From the NCBI GenBank assembly GCA_003105015.1, contig PQAF01000031.1, positions 1 through 34,767 of the forward strand: 34,767 nt of DNA, given 5' to 3'. The position numbers and the translations under genes were made by a program. Positions 24,682 through 33,135 of this stretch are shown one piece after another (the first letter of the stretch is position 1; every line of letters starts with the position of its first letter). The notes below the pieces were generated by a model, which worked only from the letters and a program-made list of their open reading frames with translations, was not told the origin of the DNA and did not search any database. The DNA comes from Rhodocyclales bacterium. GTDB taxonomy: Bacteria > Pseudomonadota > Gammaproteobacteria > Burkholderiales > Rhodocyclaceae.

Positions 24682-25536
24682 ATGACCGCCAAGATCCTCG
24701 ACGGCAACGCCCTTTCCGCGAAACTCCGCGAATCCCTCCGCCATCGCGCGGCCGAGCTTACCGCCCAGGGCTGCCAGCCCGGCCTCGCCGTGATCTTGGT
24801 CGGCGAGAACCCGGCCTCCCAGGTGTATGTGCGCAACAAGATCAAGGCCTGCGAGACAGTCGGCGTGCATTCCGAGAAATACGAGTTCCCCGCCGACACG
24901 CCGCCGGAGAAGGTGCTGAAGAAGATCGCCGCCCTGAATGCCGACCCGAAGATCCACGGCATCCTGGTGCAGTTGCCCCTGCCGCCGCAGTTCGACGAGG
25001 ACGAGGTGCTGGAGGCCATCTCCGCCGAGAAGGACGTCGACGGCTTCCACGCCGAGAACGTCGGCCTGCTGGCGCAGGGCAACCCGCGCTTCATCTCCTG
25101 CACGCCCTACGGCGTCATGGAGATGTTGAGCGCCGAGGGCATCTCGCTGCGCGGCAAGGAGGCCGTGGTGGTCGGCCGCAGCAACATCGTCGGCAAGCCG
25201 ATGACCCTGCTGCTCATCGCCGCCAGCGCCACCGTCACGGTGTGCCACTCGCAGACCAGGGACCTCGCCTTCCACACGCGGCGCGCCGACGTGCTCGTCG
25301 CCGCGGTGGGCAAGCCGAAGATGATCACCGGCGACATGGTCAAGCCGGGCGCGGTGGTCATCGACGTCGGCATCAACCGCCTGCCGGACGGAAAATTGTG
25401 CGGCGACGTGGATTTCGAATCGGCGAAGGAAGTCGCTTCGCTCATCACCCCGGTGCCGGGCGGCGTGGGTCCGATGACCATCACCATGCTGCTCGCCAAC
25501 ACCATCGAGAGCGCTGACCGCGCTGCTGGCAAATAA
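24682..25536 (+). CDS. folD: Methylenetetrahydrofolate dehydrogenase/cyclohydrolase FolD
   Basis: The bifunctional enzyme oxidises 5,10-methylene-THF to methenyl-THF and hydrolyses it to 10-formyl-THF, feeding purine synthesis. The 284-residue protein contains the family motifs: [13 protein letters not shown] with the catalytic Lys, [16 protein letters not shown], the nucleotide-binding [10 protein letters not shown], and [11 protein letters not shown]. Full length. It lies 12 bases before purE, and the two share the purine/one-carbon theme. Confidence 0.96.
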   Translation: MTAKILDGNALSAKLRESLRHRAAELTAQGCQPGLAVILVGENPASQVYVRNKIKACETVGVHSEKYEFPADTPPEKVLKKIAALNADPKIHGILVQLPLPPQFDEDEVLEAISAEKDVDGFHAENVGLLAQGNPRFISCTPYGVMEMLSAEGISLRGKEAVVVGRSNIVGKPMTLLLIAASATVTVCHSQTRDLAFHTRRADVLVAAVGKPKMITGDMVKPGAVVIDVGINRLPDGKLCGDVDFESAKEVASLITPVPGGVGPMTITMLLANTIESADRAAGK

Positions 25537-25548
25537 AAGGAGATAGAC

Positions 25549-26043
25549 ATGGTCAAGCATCCCCTCGTCGGCATCGTCATGGGCTCGGATTCCGACTGGC
25601 CGATCATGAAGGCCTGCGCCGAGACGCTGAAGAGCTTCGGCGTTCCCCACGAAGCGAAAGTGCTGTCCGCCCACCGCACGCCGGACGCGGCGCTCGACTA
25701 CGCCAGCATGGCGGCCGGGCGCGGCATCAAGGTGCTGATCGGCGCCGCCGGCGGCGCGGCCCACCTCGCCGGCGTGCTGGCGGCGAAGACCGAGTTGCCG
25801 GTGCTGGCCGTGCCGATGCCCTCCAAGCACCTGCAGGGCCTCGATTCGCTGCTCGCCATGGTGCAGATGCCCGGCGGCATCCCCGTCGCCACCTTCGCCA
25901 TCGGCGAGGCCGGCGCCACCAACGCCGCGCTGTTCGCCGTCGCCATGCTTGCGCTCTCCGATCCGGAGCTGGCGAAGAAGCTCAGCGAGTTCCGCATCAG
26001 CCAGACCGAGAAGGTCCTGGCGAAGTCGCTGCCCCCGGTCTGA
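25549..26043 (+). CDS. purE: N5-carboxyaminoimidazole ribonucleotide mutase PurE (class I)
   Basis: The 164-residue product carries the class I PurE motifs: GIVMGSDSDWP, the SAHRTPD loop, IGAAGGAAHLAG and the MPSKHLQGLDSLL substrate loop. It moves the carboxyl group of N5-CAIR to give CAIR in purine synthesis. A strong AAGGAGAT ribosome-binding site lies 5 bases before the ATG. PurK, its usual partner, is not in the window. Confidence 0.96.
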   Translation: MVKHPLVGIVMGSDSDWPIMKACAETLKSFGVPHEAKVLSAHRTPDAALDYASMAAGRGIKVLIGAAGGAAHLAGVLAAKTELPVLAVPMPSKHLQGLDSLLAMVQMPGGIPVATFAIGEAGATNAALFAVAMLALSDPELAKKLSEFRISQTEKVLAKSLPPV

Positions 26044-26114
26044 TTTCCCGCGACGGAGCACGCTGGTCGCCGTGTCGCGCAGACTGACTTTTGCTTCCAT
26101 GCGCGATCCGCGCG

Positions 26115-27107
26115 ATGCGGCCTGAGATCGAACGGGCCGTCGCGCTGCTGCGCGCGGGCGAGCTGGTCGCCTTTCCCACCGAAACCGTCTACGGCCTCGG
26201 CGCCGACGCCGCCAATCCCGCGGCAGTGGCGAAGATCTTCGCCGCCAAGGGCCGCCCGGCCGACCATCCGCTGATTGTGCACCTGCCTTCGGCCGCGCGC
26301 CTTTCGCGCTGGGCGCGCGAAGTGCCGTCCGAGGCCGAAAAACTGGCTGCGGCCTTCTGGCCCGGCCCGCTCACGCTCATCCTCAAGCGCCAGCCGAACG
26401 TCCCCGATGCCGTCACCGGCGGCCAGGATACCGTCGGCCTGCGCGTGCCGAACCATCCGCTGGCGCTGGAATTGCTCGCTGCCTTCGAGGGCGCGAATGG
26501 CGGTGGAGTGGCCGCCCCCTCGGCCAACCGCTTCGGCCGCATCAGCCCGACGACCGCCGACCATGTCCGCGAGGAACTCGGCAGCCGCGTGCCGCTGGTG
26601 CTCGACGGCGGCGCCTGCCCGGTGGGCATCGAATCGACGATCCTGGATTTGTCCCGCGGCGCGCCGGTGCTGCTGCGGCCCGGCGCGATCGGCGCGGCCG
26701 ACATCGCCCGCGTGCTCGGCCGCGCGCCGGAAGCCGCGGCGCCGCAGTCCGACACACCCCGCGTGTCGGGCTCGCTCGACGCCCACTATGCGCCGCGCAC
26801 GCCGCTGCAGCTGGTGTCCTCCGACGGCCTGCTCTTCGCCCTGAGGAATGCCCTGGTGGCGGGCGAGCGGGTGGCGGTGCTGGCGCCCACCGCCCAGGCC
26901 ATCACGCACGACCTCGTCAGCTGGAAGCAGTCGCCGGCCGAGCCGGCCGGCTTCGCCCACGACCTCTACGCCAGCCTGCGCGAACTCGACGCGCTGGGCT
27001 GCGTGCGCATCCTCGTCCAGCAGCCGCCGGCGGGCGAGGCCTGGCTGGCGGTGATCGACCGCCTGCGCCGTGCCGCCGCCGGCTCGGGCGAGGATGACGA
27101 GACCTGA
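26115..27107 (+). CDS. tsaC: Threonylcarbamoyl-AMP synthase, long Sua5 form
   Basis: The 330-residue enzyme makes threonylcarbamoyl-AMP for the t6A modification of ANN-reading tRNAs. The YrdC/TsaC domain (about 1-195) shows GELVAFPTETVYGLGADA, KGRPADHPLIVHL, FWPGPLTLIL and SANRFGRISPT. A C-terminal Sua5 domain (about 205-325), linked by PRVSGSLDAHYAPRTPL, makes it the long Sua5-type rather than the 190-residue TsaC. The ATG at 26115 is preferred to an in-frame TTG at 26091. It lies 71 bases after purE, and a weak hairpin may separate them. Confidence 0.93.
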   Translation: MRPEIERAVALLRAGELVAFPTETVYGLGADAANPAAVAKIFAAKGRPADHPLIVHLPSAARLSRWAREVPSEAEKLAAAFWPGPLTLILKRQPNVPDAVTGGQDTVGLRVPNHPLALELLAAFEGANGGGVAAPSANRFGRISPTTADHVREELGSRVPLVLDGGACPVGIESTILDLSRGAPVLLRPGAIGAADIARVLGRAPEAAAPQSDTPRVSGSLDAHYAPRTPLQLVSSDGLLFALRNALVAGERVAVLAPTAQAITHDLVSWKQSPAEPAGFAHDLYASLRELDALGCVRILVQQPPAGEAWLAVIDRLRRAAAGSGEDDET

Positions 27108-27143
27108 GCGAGACCTGACTGGCGGCCGGGCCCCAAAACCGGC

Positions 27144-27149
27144 TATAAT
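27144..27149 (+). promoter_or_regulatory. tRNA-Ala promoter -10 element
   Basis: A perfect TATAAT lies 13 bases before the tRNA, followed by a C-rich discriminator (CCGCCCC) of the kind found on stable RNA promoters. No convincing -35 is seen at 16-18 bases upstream. Confidence 0.6.
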
Positions 27150-27162
27150 CCGCCCCTCTTTC

Positions 27163-27238
<76 letters not shown>

Positions 27239-27253
27239 GATGCAGAAAAAAAA

Positions 27254-27337
27254 GCCAACCCGCATGTCCCGGGAAGCATAACCTTACCGCTTAGGCAAGG
27301 TTATGCTTCCAAACGGGGTTGGCAAGAATATGCTTCC
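27254..27337. repeat. Nested inverted and direct repeats beside the tRNA (candidate transposon end)
   Basis: A 14-bp perfect inverted repeat, GGAAGCATAACCTT at 27272-27285 and its complement at 27297-27310, has an 11-base loop. A 19-bp unit occurs directly twice, at 27294-27312 (GGCAAGGTTATGCTTCCAA) and 27321-27339 (two mismatches), and once inverted at about 27270-27288. GCCAACCC at 27254-27261 and GGGTTGGC at 27316-27323 form an outer stem. Repeated about 20-bp units close to a TGT (27265) fit TnsB-binding sites at a Tn7-like end, but one copy is inverted, which is unusual. The outer stem could be an interrupted tRNA terminator. Confidence 0.5.
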
Positions 27338-27344
27338 AAGCCTT

Positions 27345-27381
27345 AGGCCGGACCAGCTAGCGCTGATCCGGCCTTTGTTTT
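27345..27381 (+). terminator. Rho-independent terminator, plus strand
   Basis: The stem AGGCCGGACCAG (27345-27356) pairs with CTGATCCGGCCT (27363-27374) with one mismatch around loop CTAGCG. It is followed by TTTGTTTT. The T-run shows it stops plus-strand transcripts, that is, transcripts entering from the tRNA side, just before the convergent tniQ end. It would shield the transposition genes from antisense read-through. Confidence 0.7.
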
Positions 27382-27386
27382 GCGTA

Positions 27387-28724
27387 TTACGACTGTTTTA
27401 GAGCCCCCAGGTAGGCTTGAAACAGATGAGGCTGGGCCAAGGACATCCCCTCCTTGTGCAGCAGGCGATTAACCCGCCGTCGCGAGGGATACTCCTTGTT
27501 GGCCCTTATCTGCCCCACGACCTCCACAACTCGGCTACTCTGCCGACCCTGATGTTCCCTGGACCTTGCCCTGACGGCTGCCTTGAACCGTTTGGTCAGC
27601 CTTGCATATTGCTCAGGAAACCAGTAGCGCAGGTAGCTCCGTGTCAGGCCTAGGTTGGCGGCGATTTCGGATACCGGCAAGGCGTCGTTTGCATCCAGCA
27701 GGGCTATCAGATGCTCCTGGGTTTTCTGGCGAGGCTCAGGAGGCACCCTTGGGCAAGCCTTCCGGTCCTTCAGCCGGCCCGGCAGAAGCCTCAGCGCGGT
27801 TGTCTGGGGCCAGGATGCTCCGAACACCTCAGTAGGCATCACATTCAACCCATAGCAGAGCGACAGGAGGTGGGTGATGCTGGGCCGCTCGTCCTTTCTC
27901 AGCCAGCCGTTCAGCCCGCGATCATGGAACCCCAGCGCCTTGCAGAATGCCGCCTTGTTGCCTTCCGCCACCATCGAAACCTGCTTTTCGACGAAACGGC
28001 GGAATCGGTCGAAACAGATGGACAATCCAGCATCCAACTGATGTACCACCATGTCGGCTACCGCCTTGCACACCCAGAGCTGGAACTCCGGCAATGCCGC
28101 AGAAGGCCGGATGCCGGTGAGCGGTTTCCGGCAATGGCTACAGATGCCCAGATCGGGATAGCGGGGCAGGTAGGGTTGCGTCTTGCTGCAATGAGGACAG
28201 CGATCCTCGAGCAGGCAAGCGTGCTCAGGGCAGGCCCGATACGGCTCAATGGACCAGACCAGCGGGAAGCTGGTTGCTTCGCCCAGAAGACGTTGCCGGT
28301 ACAGGCAAACGGGGCACCATCTGGGATGGCGCGCCAGCAGCCCCTGTCCGTTGTGCGGAAAGACCTTCTTCCATGGAAGCATGGTCAGATAGTCGAGGCT
28401 TGGGCGTCCGGTGAGATATTCCATTGCAGAGACGAACAGCTCGGCATACTGGCCTATCCCATTCACGGTGCCGGCAAGACTGCGATAGAAAGTCGAATAG
28501 TCCAGCTTCCCGATCGCAGGCATGGCCTTGCCGAAAACCTTCCCAACCAGATGGCGCGGACTGACTGCGTGCGCCCGGCTGGTTCGGACCAGGAGAGACA
28601 GAAGGCTTTCCTGCTGCGGCGTCCCGATTCCGACCGGTGACAGAGAGAACAGGACGCTGCGAGGTGGAATATACACGGCTGCCTGAGAATCCTCATCGAG
28701 AGAGAAATTCCAAGGGCCGTTCAT
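27387..28724 (-). CDS. tniQ: TniQ/TnsD-type target selector
   Basis: The 445-residue product begins with the TniQ fold (SLLVRTSRAHAVSPRHLV near residues 44-60). It then shows the family's zinc-binding array: CPVC (137-140), CPEH (165-168), CPHC (176-179) and CSHC (195-198). The C-terminal 240 residues are basic and probably helical DNA-binding modules, as in TnsD, which is a similar size (508 residues) and binds a fixed attachment gene. The gene is last in the operon; its start overlaps the tnsC stop (ATGA). With no CRISPR genes nearby and a tRNA next door, it probably recognises the tRNA-Ala gene. Confidence 0.85.
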   Translation of the reverse strand: MNGPWNFSLDEDSQAAVYIPPRSVLFSLSPVGIGTPQQESLLSLLVRTSRAHAVSPRHLVGKVFGKAMPAIGKLDYSTFYRSLAGTVNGIGQYAELFVSAMEYLTGRPSLDYLTMLPWKKVFPHNGQGLLARHPRWCPVCLYRQRLLGEATSFPLVWSIEPYRACPEHACLLEDRCPHCSKTQPYLPRYPDLGICSHCRKPLTGIRPSAALPEFQLWVCKAVADMVVHQLDAGLSICFDRFRRFVEKQVSMVAEGNKAAFCKALGFHDRGLNGWLRKDERPSITHLLSLCYGLNVMPTEVFGASWPQTTALRLLPGRLKDRKACPRVPPEPRQKTQEHLIALLDANDALPVSEIAANLGLTRSYLRYWFPEQYARLTKRFKAAVRARSREHQGRQSSRVVEVVGQIRANKEYPSRRRVNRLLHKEGMSLAQPHLFQAYLGALKQS

Positions 28725-29836
28725 GACAGCACCACTCCAACCGGATCGCGCTTCGGATTGCGCGTGCCAGGACGACGGGGCCTCTTAATAGCGCCGGGTT
28801 CGTCCCGTGCCAGCAGGACACCGTTCTTCAGGAGATCGAGCAGCCGGTCGTCGCCGACATCGGCCAGCTTCGCCTCCCCGAGGCAGGCTTCCTCGATGAT
28901 GGTCATGAGCCCCCGATTTTTCAGCGCGAACCGCTCGGCGAAGACTGCATCGATGAGAGAGGCTTCCTCGCGCAGGGCGTACTCGAGACAGCGCGCCAGC
29001 CAGTCCTTCAGGATGCCGACGCAGCCAGCCGACTTCTGATAGAAATATTCGGCATGGCTGTCCAGCCTCGCCTGAACATACTTCGATAGCCGTTGCTCGA
29101 AGAAGCCAAGGATCTTGCGAAAGTTCTTGCGATCTTCACTCGATCTCATGTCGTAGCGAGGATAGTTCACCATCTGGCTGCGCCGGGTGAGCTGGCCGCT
29201 CTGCTCCAAGATATCGAGCAGGCGGTAGGTACCGATGAGCAGTATGGTGACCCCGGTTTCGATGGTGAGGGATTTCAGGCACTCGAACTGGCACTCCAGG
29301 CGCTGCTTGCCGCCCACCAGAAGCAGATGCTGCGCCTCGTCGATGACGAGGAGTTTGGTTTTGCGCAGGCGGAGATATTCCTCGACCGCGCGGCGCAGCG
29401 CGTCTGCGGTCGATTGTTCCAGGCCATTCGTTTCAAAACCATGATCGGGCAGAAGAGAGCCCTGCCTGGGCAGGATCAGCTTGCGATTGACCAGCGGTTC
29501 GCCCTGGCCATGAAGGAGGCGTATGTGGAAGTCCTTCCAGCTAAACCCGGTCCCGTTTGGCGGTACTGCATTGATCGTCACCACCGGCACGAAATCCGGC
29601 TCCAGGGACATGCGCTCCTCGTAGTACAGGAGCAGCCGATTGCGGGCGGCCCTGGCCAGCGTGCTTTTGCCCACGCCGGTAGGGCCGGTGAAGATAATGA
29701 TCTGGGGCGACGAGGAGGCCCCGAGGGCGGCTCCGAGGTTGGTGAAGGTGTCCTTGGCGACCGGGTGCGAGAAGACATAACCCTGAAAGTCGGCAAGAGC
29801 TTGGGCGACGGGATCATTAATTGTCTGCGGAATCAT
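28721..29836 (-). CDS. tnsC: TnsC/TniB-type AAA+ transposition ATPase
   Basis: The 371-residue product has Walker A GPTGVGKST (51-59), Walker B LLVIDEAQ (162-169) and a following sensor-type LLIGTYRLLD. This is the AAA+ core of the regulator that links the TniQ target complex to the transposase and provides target immunity. The C-terminus is Lys/Arg-rich. Both ends overlap neighbours by ATGA junctions (tnsAB upstream, tniQ downstream), so the three proteins are made together. Confidence 0.88.
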   Translation of the reverse strand: MIPQTINDPVAQALADFQGYVFSHPVAKDTFTNLGAALGASSSPQIIIFTGPTGVGKSTLARAARNRLLLYYEERMSLEPDFVPVVTINAVPPNGTGFSWKDFHIRLLHGQGEPLVNRKLILPRQGSLLPDHGFETNGLEQSTADALRRAVEEYLRLRKTKLLVIDEAQHLLLVGGKQRLECQFECLKSLTIETGVTILLIGTYRLLDILEQSGQLTRRSQMVNYPRYDMRSSEDRKNFRKILGFFEQRLSKYVQARLDSHAEYFYQKSAGCVGILKDWLARCLEYALREEASLIDAVFAERFALKNRGLMTIIEEACLGEAKLADVGDDRLLDLLKNGVLLARDEPGAIKRPRRPGTRNPKRDPVGVVLS

Positions 29837-32475
29837 TTCAGCACCTCGAAGATTTCGATGTTGACTGGACCAGACCATGGATCCTCTGCAGTACCGGCGG
29901 CATCCAAAGCGACCGGCGTAGGCAAACCCGGTACGATGGGCTCATTAGCGAGAAGCTCTGCATCGCGGCGCTGCTGCCGCAGCACAGCCTCCGTTTTGCG
30001 GGTCTGGCTGACATAGGCGGCGATGTCGCTGGCGTTCACGCCGCGCTGGATGTCGGCCAAGTGATGCAGGGCCCGGATTTCCTGGCTGATGGCGGCGATT
30101 TCACGCTCGGTGCGGCGCTCGAAAAGAGCCTGGTGTTCGGAACGGCACAGTACCCATTCGCCGTTGGCGAGGGTATAAGCCCTGGAAACATCGAAAGGGT
30201 CATAGACCAGAGGGACCTTTGAGCGGACCACCTTGGGCTCGCGGAAGATTGGATGCCAGTAGTAGACGCCCCTGATCTTGATGCCGCGGCCAGTGCGCAC
30301 CACGGCTTTGCCGGCCGGGGTCGTCGGCATGCACAAGCGGTTGAAATCCTCCGTATAGGGAATCAGCACGTGCTCGCGCGTGCCGGCGAGCGCCAGCCCG
30401 CGTGCCATGGCTTCCTTGGGCGACATGCCCAATGCCGGGTGCCTGAGGTTGGCGTAGACCGTGTCCGCGAAACCCTCGAAGGCATCCGTCAGCGCCGGCA
30501 GCGTCCAGACGGCCAGCGCGCGGGGATCGTGACTTGGCGACATGCTTCGAGGCCGCTGCAGGGCCTGGCTATTGCCGGCGAGGTTGTGGATGAACGCCTG
30601 GTTGTTCACCCCGAAGAAACGTTCGATGACCGAGCCGAACCGTCCCTTAGCAGCCGGGCGCGACTTCTTGTGACTCTCCAGTCGCGCCAGCAGCGCCTCG
30701 AAGTAGAGACTCTCGAAATCGCTGCCTTGGTCCACCACGATTGTCTTCGGTATCCGTCCATGGCGGCGCACGGCATTCCGAATCACCGCCATGCAGCTTC
30801 GGTAGCTGGGCGGATCGAAGCTGATAAAAAAGGCCAGAATCAGACGCGTGAAGGCGTCGAGGAGAATGGTCAGCCAGGGTCTGCCCAGATTGGCGCCCGT
30901 GCGGCTGTCCACCAACTCCACGTCAAGCTCGGTGTGGTCGATATGGCCGATCTCGAAAGGACGCTCACCGTGTCGCGGCGTGGATTGGTCGATATGCCAC
31001 TGAAACTCGCTGAGGCTGTATGAGGCGCGTCTGCCCTGGCGGGCAAGCACAACCTCTTCTTCTCTCCGCCGCCGGATCTCGGCCCGGAACGTCTTGTCGG
31101 AAGGTGGCGGCAGGCCCCGTTCGATGCAGAGGTTGCGCGCCATGCCCCAGGCTACTGTGATATTCGGTTGAGAAGCATTCAGCACCTCGGCGTCGATGAC
31201 TTCGTTCATCGCTTTGATTACCTCGGTGCTGATTTTCCGTATGCGATTGCCGCGGGCGCTGATCCTGGGTAGCAGGCCGACAAAGCGATTGCCGTAGAGA
31301 AGTTCGCCCTCGGCGGCACGCTTGCGCAGGTAGCGCAATGTTCTGGGCGGTACGGCAACATCGCCGGGCGGGGCTTCGAGGCGCCTGATTCGCTCGACGG
31401 TTTGTTCAAGATCTACGGGGGCGGCTTTTTTCAGCAGTTCCTTAGCCAGGGCATTGCGCTGATCCTCGTTTTCGGTGAGGCCGGTGATCGTACCCTTGCT
31501 GACGAGAACTTGGAACAAATCCAGGTTCAGGTTCGAGATGGCCCGGTTCTCGTCCTCAAGATAGATGTCAGTTGCGCCGACGTTAAGGATGCGCCAGGGA
31601 TTGCCGTCCCAGATGATCTGCGTTCCGGCTTGCATGAGGATCGTATGCAAAGGTACGAGCGCATGCCCACCGCTGCTGCACTTTTGTCCCACATAGATCT
31701 CGGCGCTGATGGCGTCGTGGCAAACGTTGGTAAATCCGGGCTCCGAAAGCAGTTCATGCTCCAGGTCGACGAACAGGCGCTTGTAGGCGATCAGCCTGAA
31801 TATCGTGTCGGCCGGGATGTCGCCACCTTCCAACAGCCGCTGCAGGGGCACCCACCGCTCTGTCGCGAAAGGGCCCGCGACCGCGACAACCTCTACATCG
31901 GTGGGCGGCGGACAGTCGGCGCGGAGGTAATCGGATAGATACTCGAGATTCCGCACCAGAATCCAGTTGACGTCCTTGTCACACAGCACCTTGAAGCCGA
32001 GGCCATACTGCGCCGCGAACGCTTCTCCCGGCGGGCAGCGCCAGCCGCCGTTGCTATCCGGCACGAAACGTTCGCTGCCGCTCCGGTGGGATTCCTGCAG
32101 GTCCTTCTCAGGCTTGCATTCCACCCACCCCATCCAGCGCGTCTGAATGAGGAAAAAGTCCGGCGTGGAAAGATGGGAGATGTTTTTCCCGCTTCCGTTC
32201 CGGTAGGTGAGCTTCACCTGGGATGGTTGGTCATAGAACTCGGCCGTGTCCGGGTCATGTTCCCACTGATAGATCCAGGGCAACTCGCCCTTGTGGCTCT
32301 CGGCCTGGATGACACGGCCCATCTTCAGGCTTGCGAATCGGGTGGCGACGTTGTGGGTGCCGCCGCCCACCCTGCGTACTGGTTCGGATGTGCGGACGTG
32401 CTCGACGACCTTGCGGCCGATCAAGAAGATGTTTTGTTGCATGAACAGTTTCAGCAGTTCGTTCTCGGAAAGCAT
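29833..32475 (-). CDS. tnsAB: Fused TnsA-TnsB transposase
   Basis: The 880-residue product joins two Tn7 proteins. Residues about 45-200 form a TnsA-like endonuclease: ESHKGE with the probable catalytic Glu64, a DPDTAEFYDQP segment, Asp106 in STPDFF and Glu119-x-Lys121 in VECKPE. These make an apparently intact PD-(D/E)xK site. Residues about 400-880 are TnsB-like, a DDE integrase with Asp513 (HIDHTELD), Asp582 (VVDQGSD) and Glu618 (VIERFFG). The 35-base spacing class between the last two is kept. An active TnsA part implies cut-and-paste. The ATG at 32475 is chosen for GGAGG 5 bases upstream. In-frame ATGs further upstream up to 32550 lack such a site. Confidence 0.88.
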   Translation of the reverse strand: MLSENELLKLFMQQNIFLIGRKVVEHVRTSEPVRRVGGGTHNVATRFASLKMGRVIQAESHKGELPWIYQWEHDPDTAEFYDQPSQVKLTYRNGSGKNISHLSTPDFFLIQTRWMGWVECKPEKDLQESHRSGSERFVPDSNGGWRCPPGEAFAAQYGLGFKVLCDKDVNWILVRNLEYLSDYLRADCPPPTDVEVVAVAGPFATERWVPLQRLLEGGDIPADTIFRLIAYKRLFVDLEHELLSEPGFTNVCHDAISAEIYVGQKCSSGGHALVPLHTILMQAGTQIIWDGNPWRILNVGATDIYLEDENRAISNLNLDLFQVLVSKGTITGLTENEDQRNALAKELLKKAAPVDLEQTVERIRRLEAPPGDVAVPPRTLRYLRKRAAEGELLYGNRFVGLLPRISARGNRIRKISTEVIKAMNEVIDAEVLNASQPNITVAWGMARNLCIERGLPPPSDKTFRAEIRRRREEEVVLARQGRRASYSLSEFQWHIDQSTPRHGERPFEIGHIDHTELDVELVDSRTGANLGRPWLTILLDAFTRLILAFFISFDPPSYRSCMAVIRNAVRRHGRIPKTIVVDQGSDFESLYFEALLARLESHKKSRPAAKGRFGSVIERFFGVNNQAFIHNLAGNSQALQRPRSMSPSHDPRALAVWTLPALTDAFEGFADTVYANLRHPALGMSPKEAMARGLALAGTREHVLIPYTEDFNRLCMPTTPAGKAVVRTGRGIKIRGVYYWHPIFREPKVVRSKVPLVYDPFDVSRAYTLANGEWVLCRSEHQALFERRTEREIAAISQEIRALHHLADIQRGVNASDIAAYVSQTRKTEAVLRQQRRDAELLANEPIVPGLPTPVALDAAGTAEDPWSGPVNIEIFEVLK

Positions 32476-32489
32476 GGTTTCCTCCATCA

Positions 32490-32635
32490 TTGTCTGCGTC
32501 CCGGACACGCAAGGAAGTTGGCGAGGCCAACCTCGGAGGATTCGGGACATTCGGGATTTGGTGTGCCCTATCGGGCAATACGGGGCCAGCGGCTATCAAA
32601 GAACTTCTTGACAACCGATGTCGGGACGCAGACAA
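32490..32635. repeat. 14-bp inverted repeat flanking the tnsAB leader
   Basis: TTGTCTGCGTCCCG at 32490-32503 is repeated as its exact complement at 32622-32635, 118 bases apart. The inner copy lies just before the tnsAB ribosome-binding site. This could be a pair of operator sites for autoregulation of the transposition operon, or TnsB-type binding sites. It is too exact to be chance in so short a region. Confidence 0.55.
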
Positions 32636-32685
32636 TAATTTCCGTCGGGCTGGAAATCTGACGAAGTCATTGCCGTTGTCACTGC

Positions 32686-32719
32686 CAAAAGGCTTGGAGC
32701 AAATACTCCAAGCCTTTTG
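32686..32719 (-). terminator. Strong hairpin terminator between cargo and tnsAB
   Basis: A perfect 14-bp stem, CAAAAGGCTTGGAG with its complement, closes a 6-base loop. Short A/T runs at both foot ends (CAAAA and TTTTG) let it work in either direction. The natural client is the minus-strand 76-residue gene ending at 32800, whose transcript would otherwise enter tnsAB. Confidence 0.65.
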
Positions 32720-32799
32720 CGCTTTCTGGCACCCATGTTATCTAGTGATCGTTAGGTCACGATGAACTCCTTTCTGGCTTGATTGAACAGGGTGGTTTT

Positions 32800-33030
32800 C
32801 TAAACTTTTCTGTTGCGCAGGGAAGTCAGCCACGCTGCAACATCGACGGTTAGCGCGAACTTTCCCCGTCGGTTCGGTATGTCGAATACCGCCACCCCTA
32901 CAGCCCCCATTCGAGCTGCTCGCGCCAAAGCTGCCGATGTTCGATAACCAAGAGCTCGGCGCAGATCTTCCCCGCCCATGAGCGGGCCGAACTCTTTCAG
33001 CATTTTTTCCGCAAGATCGTTGGTTTGCAT
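32800..33030 (-). CDS. Small putative DNA-binding regulator
   Basis: A 76-residue protein. It reads as a short helical N-terminus (NDLAEKMLKEFGPLMGGEDLRRAL), then GYRTSAALARAARMGAVGV, then FDIPNRRGKFALTVDVAAWL. This is the pattern of small winged-helix or PrtN-like regulators found on mobile elements, where the GY-T-AAL-A segment would be the recognition helix. The assignment to PrtN is only a resemblance. It is divergent from the 298-residue cargo gene, sharing a 105-base promoter region with a TTGATATCAA palindrome, which it may bind. Confidence 0.55.
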   Translation of the reverse strand: MQTNDLAEKMLKEFGPLMGGEDLRRALGYRTSAALARAARMGAVGVAVFDIPNRRGKFALTVDVAAWLTSLRNRKV

Positions 33031-33075
33031 GTTTGTTGTCGCTTAATTCCGTTCAATTACGCTTGGGTAGCCTCA

Positions 33076-33104
33076 TTGATATCAAATAGCGGATAGGTTA
33101 AAAA
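33076..33104 (+). promoter_or_regulatory. Promoter with overlapping palindrome for the 298-residue cargo gene
   Basis: TTGATA at 33076-33081 (-35, one mismatch), a 17-base spacer and TAAAAA at 33099-33104 (-10, 4 of 6) would start transcription near 33111, 25 bases before the gene. The -35 lies inside the 10-bp palindrome TTGATATCAA (33076-33085), which reads TTGATA on both strands and could serve the divergent gene as well. A repressor bound there would shut both genes. Confidence 0.5.
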
Positions 33105-33135
33105 GAACGTCATTAATAGGTAATTTCATGCCACC

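Larger units (their letters stand above)
32476..32799. other. 324-base non-coding region upstream of tnsAB
   Basis: No convincing gene. It holds the tnsAB ribosome-binding site, a 14-bp inverted repeat (separate entry), a short direct repeat CATTCGGGA near 32547-32560, a hairpin terminator at 32686-32719, and a TTGACA at 32608-32613 with AATAAT 20 bases on. The last would be a plus-strand promoter with an over-long spacer and no gene in reach. Confidence 0.5.

Noticed and set aside
26050..26080. Terminator between purE and tsaC
   Set aside because: The CGCGAC/GTCGCG stem is only 6 bp with a long bulged loop and no T-run, so it was not listed.
32476..32550. Upstream in-frame starts for tnsAB (up to 32550)
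   Set aside because: The extra residues cross the inverted repeat and lack a ribosome-binding site, while the ATG at 32475 has GGAGG 5 bases before it.
32608..32639. Plus-strand MerR-type promoter (TTGACA with a 20-base spacer)
   Set aside because: No plus-strand gene follows before the terminator at 32686, and the spacer is too long for a normal promoter.
32490..32765. 91-residue plus-strand frame upstream of tnsAB
   Set aside because: It runs through the inverted repeat and terminator hairpin and has no ribosome-binding site or recognisable sequence.
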